This document shows positions 36,404-44,552 of a DNA stretch of 53,048 bases, in pieces (within the stretch, counting starts at the first letter, position 1; every line of letters starts with the position of its first letter). The stretch spans positions 1 to 53,048 of the forward strand of contig BJGC01000014.1 in the NCBI GenBank assembly GCA_014190235.1, written 5' to 3'. The stretch is from Actinomycetes bacterium. GTDB lineage: Bacteria > Actinomycetota > Acidimicrobiia > Acidimicrobiales > Ilumatobacteraceae. Below the pieces are notes generated by a model, which was not told the origin of the DNA, ran no database searches, and saw nothing but the letters and a program-made list of their open reading frames with translations. The position numbers were made by a program, and so were the translations under genes.

Positions 36404-37156
36404 CTATTTCTTTGAGATTTTTGCTTGCAACGCAGCGATGCGTTCAGCAAACCAAGGCTGACGTGTACTCCACACTTGTGGGTCAAGTTCTCGCGCAACG
36501 GCATTTGGATGTGTCCGCACGTCTGCCATGTCATGAATAGTTTTCTTCACGCTCTCTAATAACTCTCGTGGCGCCTCTGCTGCTTTGGCTGCCATGCGTT
36601 GGGCTTCGGCGAGCAACTCATCATCCGGCACACATTTCCAGACCAGACCCGCGCGCTCTGCTTGGGCTCCGTCAAGAATTTCACCAAACACCACTGTTGC
36701 AAAAGTTGTTTGTGGTCCAGCGAGTCGTCGAAGCATCCATGTATGGCCACCGCCAGGATGAATTCCGATCTGTAAAAAACGTGTATCAAATTTGGCGCGT
36801 TGAGCAGCGATGCGAAGGTCACAACCCAGTGCCATGTTCATGCCAGCACCAACTGCAGCCCCGTTGACTGCTGCAATTGTTGGTAGTGGACTGCGGGCGA
36901 TACGCAGGAACCCTTCGTAGATACGGCCCAAGCTTGTTCCGTCGGCTTCAGCAAGATTTCCCAGATCTGCTCCCGCACAAAATGCCGAACCTGCCCCCGT
37001 CACCACAATTGCGCCAATGTTGCGATCAGCCTCAATGCGATCCATTGCCGACACGATGTCGTCCACCATCGGGGCTGTCAACGTATTGCGGGCTTCTGGA
37101 TTATTTAACGTAAGTGTGGCCACCCCTTGGGTGACCGAAACAATGACAAGGCTCAT
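36404..37156 (-). CDS. enoyl-CoA hydratase/isomerase family protein (crotonase fold), first
   Basis: 250 residues from the ATG at 37156 (six further upstream codons are open but unsupported). The crotonase signatures are present: SAFCAGADL for the oxyanion hole and AAVNGAAVGAGMNMALGCDLRIAA. Where hydratases have the first catalytic Glu in FGxPE, this protein has FDTRF, so classical hydration is doubtful. Divergent from a second crotonase gene 44 bp away. Converges with the secreted protein gene with a 3 bp gap. Confidence 0.85.
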   Translation of the reverse strand: MSLVIVSVTQGVATLTLNNPEARNTLTAPMVDDIVSAMDRIEADRNIGAIVVTGAGSAFCAGADLGNLAEADGTSLGRIYEGFLRIARSPLPTIAAVNGAAVGAGMNMALGCDLRIAAQRAKFDTRFLQIGIHPGGGHTWMLRRLAGPQTTFATVVFGEILDGAQAERAGLVWKCVPDDELLAEAQRMAAKAAEAPRELLESVKKTIHDMADVRTHPNAVARELDPQVWSTRQPWFAERIAALQAKISKK

Positions 37157-37162
37157 TGTCTG

Positions 37163-37168
37163 ATTCTG
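37163..37168 (-). promoter_or_regulatory. possible -10 element of the minus-strand crotonase
   Basis: CAGAAT on the minus strand, 6 nt before the ATG at 37156. Confidence 0.4.
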
Positions 37169-37188
37169 ACACAACGAGCGCTCTCGCC

Positions 37189-37194
37189 TACCGT
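37189..37194 (+). promoter_or_regulatory. probable -10 element of the plus-strand crotonase
   Basis: TACCGT, 6 nt before the ATG at 37201. The same hexamer precedes moeA. Confidence 0.5.
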
Positions 37195-37200
37195 TGCATC

Positions 37201-37995
37201 ATGACAACACAACCACCTACCGACGTCGTGCTCTTTGAAGTCAGCGAACAGATCGCCACAATCACTATCAATAGACCTGCCGCCAGAAATGCGCTCAGCA
37301 GTGAGGTCTTGCGGCTACTCCCCCTCTTCATGAAGCAAGCCGATGCCGATGTTGCTGTCGATGTGATTGTGCTCACCGGAGCCGACCCAGCTTTTTGTGC
37401 AGGACTTGATCTCAAAGAACTTGGTGATACGGGTGCAAATCTCGGAGGCACGGGCGCGGATGGCACGCCAAATGCTGATGGGGTTCGCGGACCTTTTCCG
37501 TTTGTCACTAAGCCATTGATTGCCGCTGTTAATGGTGTGGCTGTCACTGGGGGTTTTGAGTTAGCCCTCAACGCAGACTTCATTATTGCTTCGGAACACG
37601 CCAAGTTTGGTGACACTCATGCACGTGTTGGCGTGATGCCCGGATGGGGTCTCACTGTTTTATTGCCTCAAGCGATCGGAGTTCGTCGCGCCCGTGAGAT
37701 GAGTTTTACCGGAAACTTTATGGACGCCCATGAAGCACTCTCTTTGGGCTTGGTGAATCATGTCGTTGCACATTCAGAACTGATGTCGTTCACCCGCAAA
37801 ATTGCCAAGGACATCATTGGCAACGAACAAGATGGTGTTCAACAAATTCGCCGAACGTATGCATCTAATAGTGCCCAGACTGATCAATGGGCAACCGAAG
37901 CAACCGACGCCAAGGCATGGCGAAAAGCAACATTTGATCCCGAGATTGTTGCGCAACGGCGCGCTCGCATTATGGAGCGTGGACGAACTCAATAA
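37201..37995 (+). CDS. enoyl-CoA hydratase/isomerase family protein (crotonase fold), second
   Basis: 264 residues from the ATG at 37201. Oxyanion motif PAFCAGLDL and AAVNGVAVTGGFELALNADFIIAS are intact. The sequence FGDTHARVGVMPGWGLTVLLPQ resembles the mycobacterial EchA subgroup in which the first catalytic Glu is replaced (here by His). The C terminus is rich in Arg. Substrate unknown. It begins 44 bp from the oppositely oriented crotonase and may work in the same pathway. Confidence 0.87.
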   Translation: MTTQPPTDVVLFEVSEQIATITINRPAARNALSSEVLRLLPLFMKQADADVAVDVIVLTGADPAFCAGLDLKELGDTGANLGGTGADGTPNADGVRGPFPFVTKPLIAAVNGVAVTGGFELALNADFIIASEHAKFGDTHARVGVMPGWGLTVLLPQAIGVRRAREMSFTGNFMDAHEALSLGLVNHVVAHSELMSFTRKIAKDIIGNEQDGVQQIRRTYASNSAQTDQWATEATDAKAWRKATFDPEIVAQRRARIMERGRTQ

Positions 37996-37998
37996 GCG

Positions 37999-38370
37999 TT
38001 ATTGTTTGCGCTCTGCTTGAGCATGGACTTCGATGCCACCTCGAGGTCGCTGCGTAAGTTTTACGATGACCGATTCTGCTTGCGCTGTGATCATGATTTC
38101 ATTGGCAATCTCAGCCGCGAGGGCCTCTGCGAATACAGCGCGATCGCGGAATCCCCATAGATACAGCTTGAGCGATTTTGATTCAATACACCACTTGCCC
38201 GGCGTGTACTCAATCACCAAATGCGATACGTCAGGTTGTGAGGTCACGGGACACATTGACGACAATTCATCGGTCGTGAAGCGCACGAGTGTCACATGAT
38301 CGGGTGCTGGAAAAACTTCCACGTGCTCAATCGGGTGACGAACAGTGTTTCCAAGGACAGTCAGTTCCAT
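37999..38370 (-). CDS. queF: NADPH-dependent 7-cyano-7-deazaguanine reductase
   Basis: Reduces preQ0 to preQ1 for queuosine synthesis. 123 residues, the short (type I, unimodular) form. The QueF motif appears as ESKSLKLYLWGFRD, the active-site Cys in LSSMCPVTSQPD. A TACGCT hexamer 7 nt before the ATG suggests a leaderless mRNA. No other queuosine genes are in the window. Converges with the second crotonase with a 3 bp gap. Confidence 0.93.
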   Translation of the reverse strand: MELTVLGNTVRHPIEHVEVFPAPDHVTLVRFTTDELSSMCPVTSQPDVSHLVIEYTPGKWCIESKSLKLYLWGFRDRAVFAEALAAEIANEIMITAQAESVIVKLTQRPRGGIEVHAQAERKQ

Positions 38371-38377
38371 GTCGTCT

Positions 38378-38383
38378 AGCGTA
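38378..38383 (-). promoter_or_regulatory. probable -10 element of queF
   Basis: TACGCT on the minus strand with 7 nt to the ATG at 38370, identical to the element before the moxR/coxD gene. Confidence 0.5.
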
Positions 38384-38391
38384 GAGGACGG

Positions 38392-39432
38392 CTATTGCAA
38401 ATCAGCGGGGAGCAGACTCCGAAGTGGCACTAATGGACGCGGTCCCACATGAGAAATCACTTCTGCCGCAGCAATGGCGCCTATTCGACCACATGTTTCT
38501 AGGGCGTAACCACTTGTGTATCCATACAGGAAGCCTGCGGCAAACAAATCACCAGCCCCCGTGGTGTCTACGACATCGGGCACCGCGATGGCGTCAACAA
38601 CATATTCATGGTCTCTTGTGACGATGACTGCACCTTTTTCAGAACGAGTGATGACTGCTACTTGGCACTCTTTGCGTAACTGACTGATGGCTTGCTCAAA
38701 TGAATCAGATTGATAGAGCGACAGTAGTTCTGCTTCATTTGCAAAGAGCACATCAATTTCATCTGCAACAAGTGATCGAAAGTCAATACGATGTCGGTCG
38801 ACACAAAATGCATCACTCAATGTCAACGACACAACACGGCCATGTTTGTGTGCCATGGCGGCGGCACGACGAAATGCCAGCTTGGCCTCGTCTCGGTCGA
38901 AAAGATACCCTTCCATATACAGCACGGCAGCAGATTCAATCACCTCAGCATCAACATCATCAATGTTGAGCATTGTCGAGATTCCTAAGAACGTGTTCAT
39001 CGTTCGTTGTGCATCTGGAGTAACTGCAATGATGCATCGTCCTGTCGGAAGCGTTTCGTCCGCAGCCCCACTATGAAACTGCACGCCAATTTCTTGCATA
39101 TCTCGCGCAAAAATATCTCCGACTGCATCGTTCGCCACTTTTCCGATGAAGGCGACGCTGCCACCAAGACTTGCGATTCCGGCAATTGTGTTGGCGGCAG
39201 AACCACCACTTGTTTGAACTCCAGCACCAATTGACTCATACATTGCGATCGCCTGATCGGCATCCACAAGAGCCATCGCACCCTTTGACAAACCATGCTC
39301 CAGCAAAAATGCATCGTCTACTCGAGCAATAACATCAACGAGAGCGTTACCGATTCCGACGACATGATGTTGAATGCGTTCGGAATTTTTTAAACCATGT
39401 ACTGCTGGAATCGAAAGAAAGTTTGTAGGCAC
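38392..39432 (-). CDS. PfkB-family carbohydrate/nucleoside kinase (adenosine kinase-like)
   Basis: 346 residues from the GTG at 39432; the frame extends 36 nt upstream with further GTG codons. PfkB signatures are present: GGSAANTIAGIASLGG near residue 85 and DTTGAGDLFAAGFLYG near residue 300. The N terminus VVGIGNALVDVIARVDD and overall layout resemble the adenosine kinase branch, but sugar kinases cannot be excluded. A TACGGT element 8 nt before the GTG supports the chosen start. Confidence 0.86.
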   Translation of the reverse strand: MPTNFLSIPAVHGLKNSERIQHHVVGIGNALVDVIARVDDAFLLEHGLSKGAMALVDADQAIAMYESIGAGVQTSGGSAANTIAGIASLGGSVAFIGKVANDAVGDIFARDMQEIGVQFHSGAADETLPTGRCIIAVTPDAQRTMNTFLGISTMLNIDDVDAEVIESAAVLYMEGYLFDRDEAKLAFRRAAAMAHKHGRVVSLTLSDAFCVDRHRIDFRSLVADEIDVLFANEAELLSLYQSDSFEQAISQLRKECQVAVITRSEKGAVIVTRDHEYVVDAIAVPDVVDTTGAGDLFAAGFLYGYTSGYALETCGRIGAIAAAEVISHVGPRPLVPLRSLLPADLQ

Positions 39433-39440
39433 GGCTAAGT

Positions 39441-39446
39441 ACCGTA
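39441..39446 (-). promoter_or_regulatory. probable -10 element of the PfkB kinase gene
   Basis: TACGGT on the minus strand, 8 nt before the GTG at 39432. Confidence 0.45.
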
Positions 39447-39480
39447 GCAAGTACACAGGAGTTCTCACCGTCTCTCGGGC

Positions 39481-39486
39481 TAATCT
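39481..39486 (+). promoter_or_regulatory. probable -10 element of the MFS gene
   Basis: TAATCT, 6 nt before the ATG at 39493. It touches a GTG at 39487, which therefore lies upstream of the expected transcription start and is not used. Confidence 0.5.
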
Positions 39487-39492
39487 GTGTCC

Positions 39493-40710
39493 ATGTCACT
39501 GCTCCCCGCTAGCGCGACACGGGACGCACGACTTCTTCTTGCCACTCGTGGAATTCGTGCATTTGTTGACGGAACGGTCTATGTCATCTTGCCCGCATTT
39601 TTATTACAGCTTGGGTTCAGCGGCGTCCGTATTGGATTCATCATCGCCTCGTCGTTATTAGGCTCTGGAGCCCTCACGCTGGCCGCGGGCTATTGGGCAC
39701 ACCGCTTTACACCCTTGCGACTCTTGTTTGTCTCAACGTTTGTCATGATCTCGACCGGAATCTGTTTTGGCCTCAGTTCGCCATTTCTCTTGCTCGTGAT
39801 TATTGCCGCGATTGGCACTATGAATCCGAGCGCCGGCGACGTCAGTCCATTTCTTCCCCTTGAACAATCCCTTCTGTCTGCATCAATCACAAACTCAGAT
39901 CGCACCGCAATGTTTGCCACATACAACCTGGTCGGCTCGCTTGTCGGTGCTGTCGGCGCACTCTGTGCCGGAATCCCAATTTGGATCGCAGAACGCACTG
40001 GACACAGTGCCCAATTTGGTCATCGGACAAGCTTCATCATGTATGGAGTCTCAGGGTTTGCCCTGCTGATTTTATATTCGCAGCTTTCGACTGCATCTCG
40101 TCGTGTACCCACTAAGACTGATCGCGCCCTCAGCCCAAGTTCACGACACATTGTGCTCAAACTGGCTGCCTTATTTAGCCTGGACTCTTTGGGTGGCGGA
40201 TTCGCCACTCAGGCAATTTTTGCGTTGTGGGTATACCAACGGTTTGATCTCTCAAGTTCGACTCTTGGGGTCATCTTTTTTGCAACAGGTGTGTTGTCTG
40301 CCATCTCATCGCTCCTCGCTGTGCGTATTTCTCAAAGAATCGGCCTTGTGCGCACAATGGTTTTTACACACATCCCTGCCAGCGTCTTACTAATTGCTGT
40401 CGCTTTTATGCCTACTGTCTGGTGGGCAATGGCGTTATTTATTTTGCGAGGTCTTCTTTCGCAAATGGATGTACCTGTCCGCACCAGTTATGTCATGGCC
40501 GTCGTCCAACCATCGGAGCGTGCTGCGGCTGCAAGCATCACAAACGTTCCGCGCAGTTTGGCATCTGCGCTTCCGCCTATTGCTGCAGGATGGATGCTCG
40601 ATAAGTCACATTTTGCGTGGCCATTCTTGATTTGTGCCACGTTCAAAATAATCTATGACCTGTTACTGCTCTGGCAGTTCAGAAATATTCGCCCACCCGA
40701 AGAGCAGTAG
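39493..40710 (+). CDS. MFS transporter
   Basis: 405 residues from the ATG at 39493. About twelve hydrophobic segments in two halves, with an Arg-rich central loop near residue 200. The N terminus LLPASATRDARLLLATRGIRAFVDG is typical of a group of actinobacterial MFS proteins with unknown substrates. Located in the plasma membrane. It ends exactly where the acyl-CoA synthetase gene on the other strand ends, with no base between the two stops. Confidence 0.87.
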   Translation: MSLLPASATRDARLLLATRGIRAFVDGTVYVILPAFLLQLGFSGVRIGFIIASSLLGSGALTLAAGYWAHRFTPLRLLFVSTFVMISTGICFGLSSPFLLLVIIAAIGTMNPSAGDVSPFLPLEQSLLSASITNSDRTAMFATYNLVGSLVGAVGALCAGIPIWIAERTGHSAQFGHRTSFIMYGVSGFALLILYSQLSTASRRVPTKTDRALSPSSRHIVLKLAALFSLDSLGGGFATQAIFALWVYQRFDLSSSTLGVIFFATGVLSAISSLLAVRISQRIGLVRTMVFTHIPASVLLIAVAFMPTVWWAMALFILRGLLSQMDVPVRTSYVMAVVQPSERAAAASITNVPRSLASALPPIAAGWMLDKSHFAWPFLICATFKIIYDLLLLWQFRNIRPPEEQ

Positions 40711-42402
40711 TCAGCGAGAGACAGCTTTCAGAGCACCCTTGGTGACCAACTGCGCTAGTTCACGTTTTAAGAACTTGCCTGCTGCGTTTCGCGGCAAGGC
40801 TTCGTTCATGATCACCACATGAGTCGGAACTTTGTATGAGGCAATCTTGCCGTCAAGCAACTTCCAGACATCTGCCGCACTGAAAACTGCACCTTCATTG
40901 GGCCAAATTGCCACAGCAACTTCTTCACCAAGTCGTTCGTGAGGAACTCCGAAAACAGCGACCTCATGCACGCCAGGATGCTCATAGATTGCGCCTTCTA
41001 TTTCAGCACAGAAAATATTCTCACCGCCTCGCAAGATCATGTCCTTGATTCGGTCTTCTACAAACACGAAACCTTCAGCATCGATGCGACCCGCGTCACC
41101 CGAACGCAACCAACCATCAACAATTGTTTCTGCCGTGGCGTCTGGCCTGTTCCAGTAACCACGAATCAGCATCGGGCCAAAGAACCAAATTTCACCGCGC
41201 TCGCCCACAGGCAATGTGTGTCCGTCTTCGTCTCGCACTTCTACTTTCATTGGAGGCACCCAACGACCAGTACTCGTTGGTCGATCAAGATAATCCTGGC
41301 CACGGTTTCCGGGGCCAAAGGCGTTCGTCTCTGTCATGCCATATCCCAATTGAGGACTTCCACTTTTCACACTGTTTGATACTTTTGCCACAAGGGATGC
41401 TGGAGCAGGTGCACCGCCACCACCAACAGCACGCAACGATGACGTATCAAACTCTGCGAATCTCGGATGATTCACCAAATCCCAACTTTGAGTCGGAACA
41501 CCGATAAACGCAGTGATCTGTTCGTCCTGAATAATCTGTAGCGCTTTTTCGGGATCCCACTTGTACATGATCACCAGTTTCAAGCCAGCCACAAAGCAGC
41601 CCAGCATGACCGCCACGCAACCTGTGACATGGAACAACGGCACTATCAGAATAAATGACATCGGCAAATCCTCAGTTGGTGCATTATCAACGCGCAAACC
41701 GTCGACTGCACCGCGTGCCGAAAATGCCAAGAGCGCACTGATCAAAGCACGGTGCGTTGACACTGCTCCTTTGGGGTGACCCGTTGTGCCCGATGTATAC
41801 AAAATCGTGGCATCATCATCAAGGTCTATGTCGGCTCCAGGGTGGGCCACTCCGATTGTCAGAACCTTGTCCCACTCATTAACGTCAGGTCCAACTTCGC
41901 GTTCTGCACGCACCAAGAGCATCTTGACGCCACGAGTACGACAACTCTTGTGCGCCAGATCAAGACGTTGCTGATCGGCGATAAGCACAACTGCACCGCA
42001 GTCCCCCAATGCAAAATCAATCTCGTCCTCGGTCCACCATGAGTTCATCGATACAGAAATCGCCCCAACAGAAATAATGGCGGCAAATGACACAATCCAT
42101 TCTGGATAATTGCGCATTGACACCGCGACACGATCACCTTTTTTTACACCATACACATGCACTAGTGCATGGGCCAACGCATCTACCTGCTCCATCACTT
42201 TTGCGAACGACCATGTCTCGCCTTCGTACACGATGAAGGTTCTGTCTCCGTATCCCCGTGCTGCATCAAATAATTGACCCAAGTGCTGCGGTGAGTTTTT
42301 GAACACTTGCATTTCCACGCCACGAATAGTCGCGGTGGTGAGTTCAAGACGTGTCCCTGGTTCGTAGACGACCTTGACGGCCTGTTCAAAAGTTAATGCC
42401 AT
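40711..42402 (-). CDS. acyl-CoA synthetase (AMP-binding, class I adenylate-forming)
   Basis: 563 residues. Activates a carboxylic acid as acyl-AMP and transfers it to CoA. Motifs in order: P-loop-like ILYTSGTTGHPKGA near residue 208, GYGMTET near residue 365, GEIWFFGPMLIRGYW, and the C-terminal GGENIFCAEIEG with the catalytic Lys region near AAGKFLKREL. Closest to long or medium-chain fatty acid CoA ligases, but the substrate is not readable. A GGGAG site lies about 10 nt before the ATG. Likely works with the crotonases in fatty acid breakdown, which is inference from family only. Confidence 0.9.
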   Translation of the reverse strand: MALTFEQAVKVVYEPGTRLELTTATIRGVEMQVFKNSPQHLGQLFDAARGYGDRTFIVYEGETWSFAKVMEQVDALAHALVHVYGVKKGDRVAVSMRNYPEWIVSFAAIISVGAISVSMNSWWTEDEIDFALGDCGAVVLIADQQRLDLAHKSCRTRGVKMLLVRAEREVGPDVNEWDKVLTIGVAHPGADIDLDDDATILYTSGTTGHPKGAVSTHRALISALLAFSARGAVDGLRVDNAPTEDLPMSFILIVPLFHVTGCVAVMLGCFVAGLKLVIMYKWDPEKALQIIQDEQITAFIGVPTQSWDLVNHPRFAEFDTSSLRAVGGGGAPAPASLVAKVSNSVKSGSPQLGYGMTETNAFGPGNRGQDYLDRPTSTGRWVPPMKVEVRDEDGHTLPVGERGEIWFFGPMLIRGYWNRPDATAETIVDGWLRSGDAGRIDAEGFVFVEDRIKDMILRGGENIFCAEIEGAIYEHPGVHEVAVFGVPHERLGEEVAVAIWPNEGAVFSAADVWKLLDGKIASYKVPTHVVIMNEALPRNAAGKFLKRELAQLVTKGALKAVSR

Positions 42403-42429
42403 AACAGTGTGCTCCCTTGGTGTAACGAG

Positions 42430-42502
42430 TGGAGCTGAGGGGAATTGAACCCCTGACCTCTACATTGCGAACGTAGCGCTCTGCCAACTGAGCTACAGCC
42501 CC
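42430..42502 (-). tRNA. tRNA-Ala (anticodon CGC)
   Basis: Full cloverleaf on the minus strand. Acceptor stem GGGGCTG pairs with CAGCTCC and includes the G3:U70 pair that identifies tRNA-Ala. Anticodon loop TTCGCAA, with CGC at 42467-42469. The T arm carries GGTTCAATTCC. No CCA is encoded. Confidence 0.96.
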
Positions 42503-42574
42503 GAAACAATGTTTCTTAGGCTAGTCCCAGTAACGGAGAGGTTCCCAACCCACCATCATGAAATCGTGCGATTA

Positions 42575-43327
42575 CTACTTGAACGAGCGAATAGGTCGCA
42601 CAGCAAACGTAGAAGTTCTAAAGTTGGTTCCGGCGATGCCAGAGGTAAACAACTGACCCCATGCCCGAAATTCGTTGCTTGATGACGAGCTCCAGTAGAC
42701 CGCATCATTGAGTTCACTCACTTTGAGCAACTTGGCATTTGCGTACAACAGATCTAGCTCGCCTTTTGAAGGCAAGAACCAGTCATCTTTTTTTCCTCCG
42801 TTGTAGGCCAGCGCAAGTTGACCGGCGCTCTTTGCTCCACATGTGGGTCCTGACTGCTCAAGGACTTTTGTATTGCCCTGCCCAGTTCCGATCTCAGTTG
42901 CGCCCGCTCCCGCGAGTTCTTTTCCTAAATCATCACACCATGACGCCGTGGGGTCAGATTTTTCGCCAGACCATCCAGCAGGAGCCACTTCTAAAAAGTC
43001 AAATGTCGCAAACTCATCTTCTGTATCGGCAAAAAAGATCACGCCGCCAGCAGGACCCTTGTCGCCGATTGCGTACGCCAGCGGTGCCAGAGTTGTGGTG
43101 GTGGTCTCGTTGCCGTCGTCGGCAACTGTTGTGGTGGTCTCGTTGCCGTCGTCGGCAACTGTCGTAGTGCTCTGAGTACCGTCATCGGCGACTGTCGTGG
43201 TGGTCAACGCTGAGTTCTTAACTCGAGTGGTGTCTGGTGACGATGACTTTGATGCGCAACCAACTATGACGAGCATGCTCACTATCGCGGCTCCGAGCAA
43301 TGTTTTGTTCTGTCTTGATTTGACCAT
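42575..43327 (-). CDS. lipoprotein with Thr-rich tandem repeats and Lcl/DUF1566-like C-terminal domain
   Basis: About 250 residues from the ATG at 43327; an ATG at 43333 is equally possible. Lipobox VIVGC near residue 24 suggests lipid anchoring. Three 11-residue repeats of the type TTTTVADDGNE form a stalk. The C-terminal domain (about 150 residues) begins GDKGPAGGVIFFADTED and contains WFLPSKGELDLLY and AVYWSSSSSNEFRAW, as in Lcl/DUF1566 (FISUMP-like) extracellular domains, some of which bind carbohydrate. A TACTGT hexamer lies about 20 nt upstream. Confidence 0.8.
   Translation of the reverse strand: MVKSRQNKTLLGAAIVSMLVIVGCASKSSSPDTTRVKNSALTTTTVADDGTQSTTTVADDGNETTTTVADDGNETTTTTLAPLAYAIGDKGPAGGVIFFADTEDEFATFDFLEVAPAGWSGEKSDPTASWCDDLGKELAGAGATEIGTGQGNTKVLEQSGPTCGAKSAGQLALAYNGGKKDDWFLPSKGELDLLYANAKLLKVSELNDAVYWSSSSSNEFRAWGQLFTSGIAGTNFRTSTFAVRPIRSFK
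43106..43204 (-). repeat. 33-bp tandem repeat coding for TTTTVADDGNE
   Basis: Three copies of a 33 bp unit inside the lipoprotein gene. Copies two and three are nearly identical at the DNA level, while the first ends in GTQ instead of GNE. The Thr-rich product suggests an extended surface stalk. Confidence 0.9.
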
Positions 43328-43427
43328 CACCATCTGAACCACATGGTCACAGTAATGCATTGTTTACAAGGGCGTTGGTCGGGCGTGCGCTGGACAACAT
43401 TATTTGGCCGAAAACTCTTTGGGCAAA

Positions 43428-43934
43428 TTACGCTGCGCGATGGCGGCGAGAGTCTTGATAACGACGCACCGCGGCTGCAGAACGGATCTGCACCAGCATG
43501 TAGCAATAACCCACAAGTGACACAACTGCCACCGCAAAAAACCAAATCATCGACGAAGAGCCGGTTGTGAAGGCCAAAAACAACGACACGCCGTTGCATC
43601 CGATCAGCGCGTAGAGCACATTTGTGCGACGGCGACGAATGATCGCTCCAGGCGACATGTAGGCAATTTCAGGTGAATCCGAGGGACGCTGGGGTGCGTG
43701 TCCTGGGCGCATGATTGGGCGCAGATGTGCAGGCGTTGGGGCCAATGGACGGCTCATTGCTCGCAGTGGAGCTTGAGCACGCATTGGGGCCTGAGTGCGT
43801 TGCAACGTGTACAACTGACGACGAAAATCCGACACGGACGACACAGGACGGGCATCAATTCGTGAACGAAACAATGGAGGCAGGAGCACAGCCAACCAGG
43901 CAGCGCCAACAATCAAGAGAATTAACATGCTCAT
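43428..43934 (-). CDS. GlpR/SepX-like divisome membrane protein
   Basis: 168 residues. One N-terminal transmembrane segment (residues 3-20, LILLIVGAAWLAVLLPPL), a basic Pro/Arg/Ala-rich middle (about residues 25-100), then two C-terminal hydrophobic segments. This layout and the location on the same strand downstream of moeA, with galU close by, match the actinobacterial GlpR/SepX proteins, which bind a MoeA-like protein (Glp) and FtsZ or the divisome. In M. tuberculosis the order is galU, moeA1, rimJ, Rv0996. Assignment depends on topology and context, not on a strong motif. TAGGGT and AAGGGGG precede the ATG. Confidence 0.7.
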   Translation of the reverse strand: MSMLILLIVGAAWLAVLLPPLFRSRIDARPVSSVSDFRRQLYTLQRTQAPMRAQAPLRAMSRPLAPTPAHLRPIMRPGHAPQRPSDSPEIAYMSPGAIIRRRRTNVLYALIGCNGVSLFLAFTTGSSSMIWFFAVAVVSLVGYCYMLVQIRSAAAVRRYQDSRRHRAA

Positions 43935-43998
43935 ACGACCCCCTTACCCTACAATACAAAGCCTCAAAAGGCGACAACCCCCACCGCTAGACCGATAC

Positions 43999-44019
43999 TT
44001 TTCCACAGCCTGTGGATAG
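43999..44019. promoter_or_regulatory. inverted pair of DnaA-box-like 9-mers
   Basis: TTTTCCACA and TGTGGATAG lie head to head 3 bp apart in the gap between moaC and the GlpR-like gene, each one mismatch from the TTATCCACA consensus. Together they form a palindrome, so a dimeric regulator is an alternative. Confidence 0.35.
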
Positions 44020-44063
44020 GAAAGCCTAATGGTTGTAAGGGTTTCATTCTGCAACTGATGAAA

Positions 44064-44552
44064 TCAAGAAATGTTGCCCACACGCTGATAACTGCCTGAA
44101 CGACCACCCGATTTTTCCCACAAGGTCAGATCCGCAATCGTCATCTCGCGGTCAGCGCTCTTGCACATGTCATAGACCGTTAACGCTGCCGTTGAACACG
44201 CATGCAGTGCCTCCATTTCAACACCTGTTCGATCGACAACTTCGACACATGCTTCAATGGCAATAAAATCGTCTCCCAATTCAAAGTTCACAGACACGGC
44301 GCTAATCATGAGTGGATGGCAGAGAGGAATCATGTCGCTCGTGCGCTTGGCAGCCTGAATCCCTGCCACCCGAGCCACCGCCAACACGTCACCCTTTTTC
44401 ATTTCGCGATTGGCGACTGCCTGCACAGTGGCAGGACGCATCATCACTTTGCAACGTGCTACTGCTCGACGATGGGTTGGCTCTTTGGGGGTCACATTTA
44501 CCATGTGGGCGTGACCGTTTTGGTCAAGATGATTAAACGCGTTGTCCGTCAT
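44064..44552 (-). CDS. moaC: cyclic pyranopterin monophosphate synthase
   Basis: Second step of molybdenum cofactor synthesis, forming cPMP from the MoaA product. 162 residues from the ATG at 44552, which overlaps the stop of the crotonase gene by ATGA. MoaC motifs include KGDVLAVARVAGIQAAKRTSDMIPLCHPL in part and GVEMEALHACSTAALTVYDMCK. Cytoplasmic hexamer in the family. The open frame continues 36 nt upstream without support. Confidence 0.95.
   Translation of the reverse strand: MTDNAFNHLDQNGHAHMVNVTPKEPTHRRAVARCKVMMRPATVQAVANREMKKGDVLAVARVAGIQAAKRTSDMIPLCHPLMISAVSVNFELGDDFIAIEACVEVVDRTGVEMEALHACSTAALTVYDMCKSADREMTIADLTLWEKSGGRSGSYQRVGNIS

Noticed and set aside
43956-43972. Small hairpin GCCTCAAAAGGC near the GlpR-like gene as a terminator
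   Set aside because: Stem of only 4 bp and no U tract on either strand.
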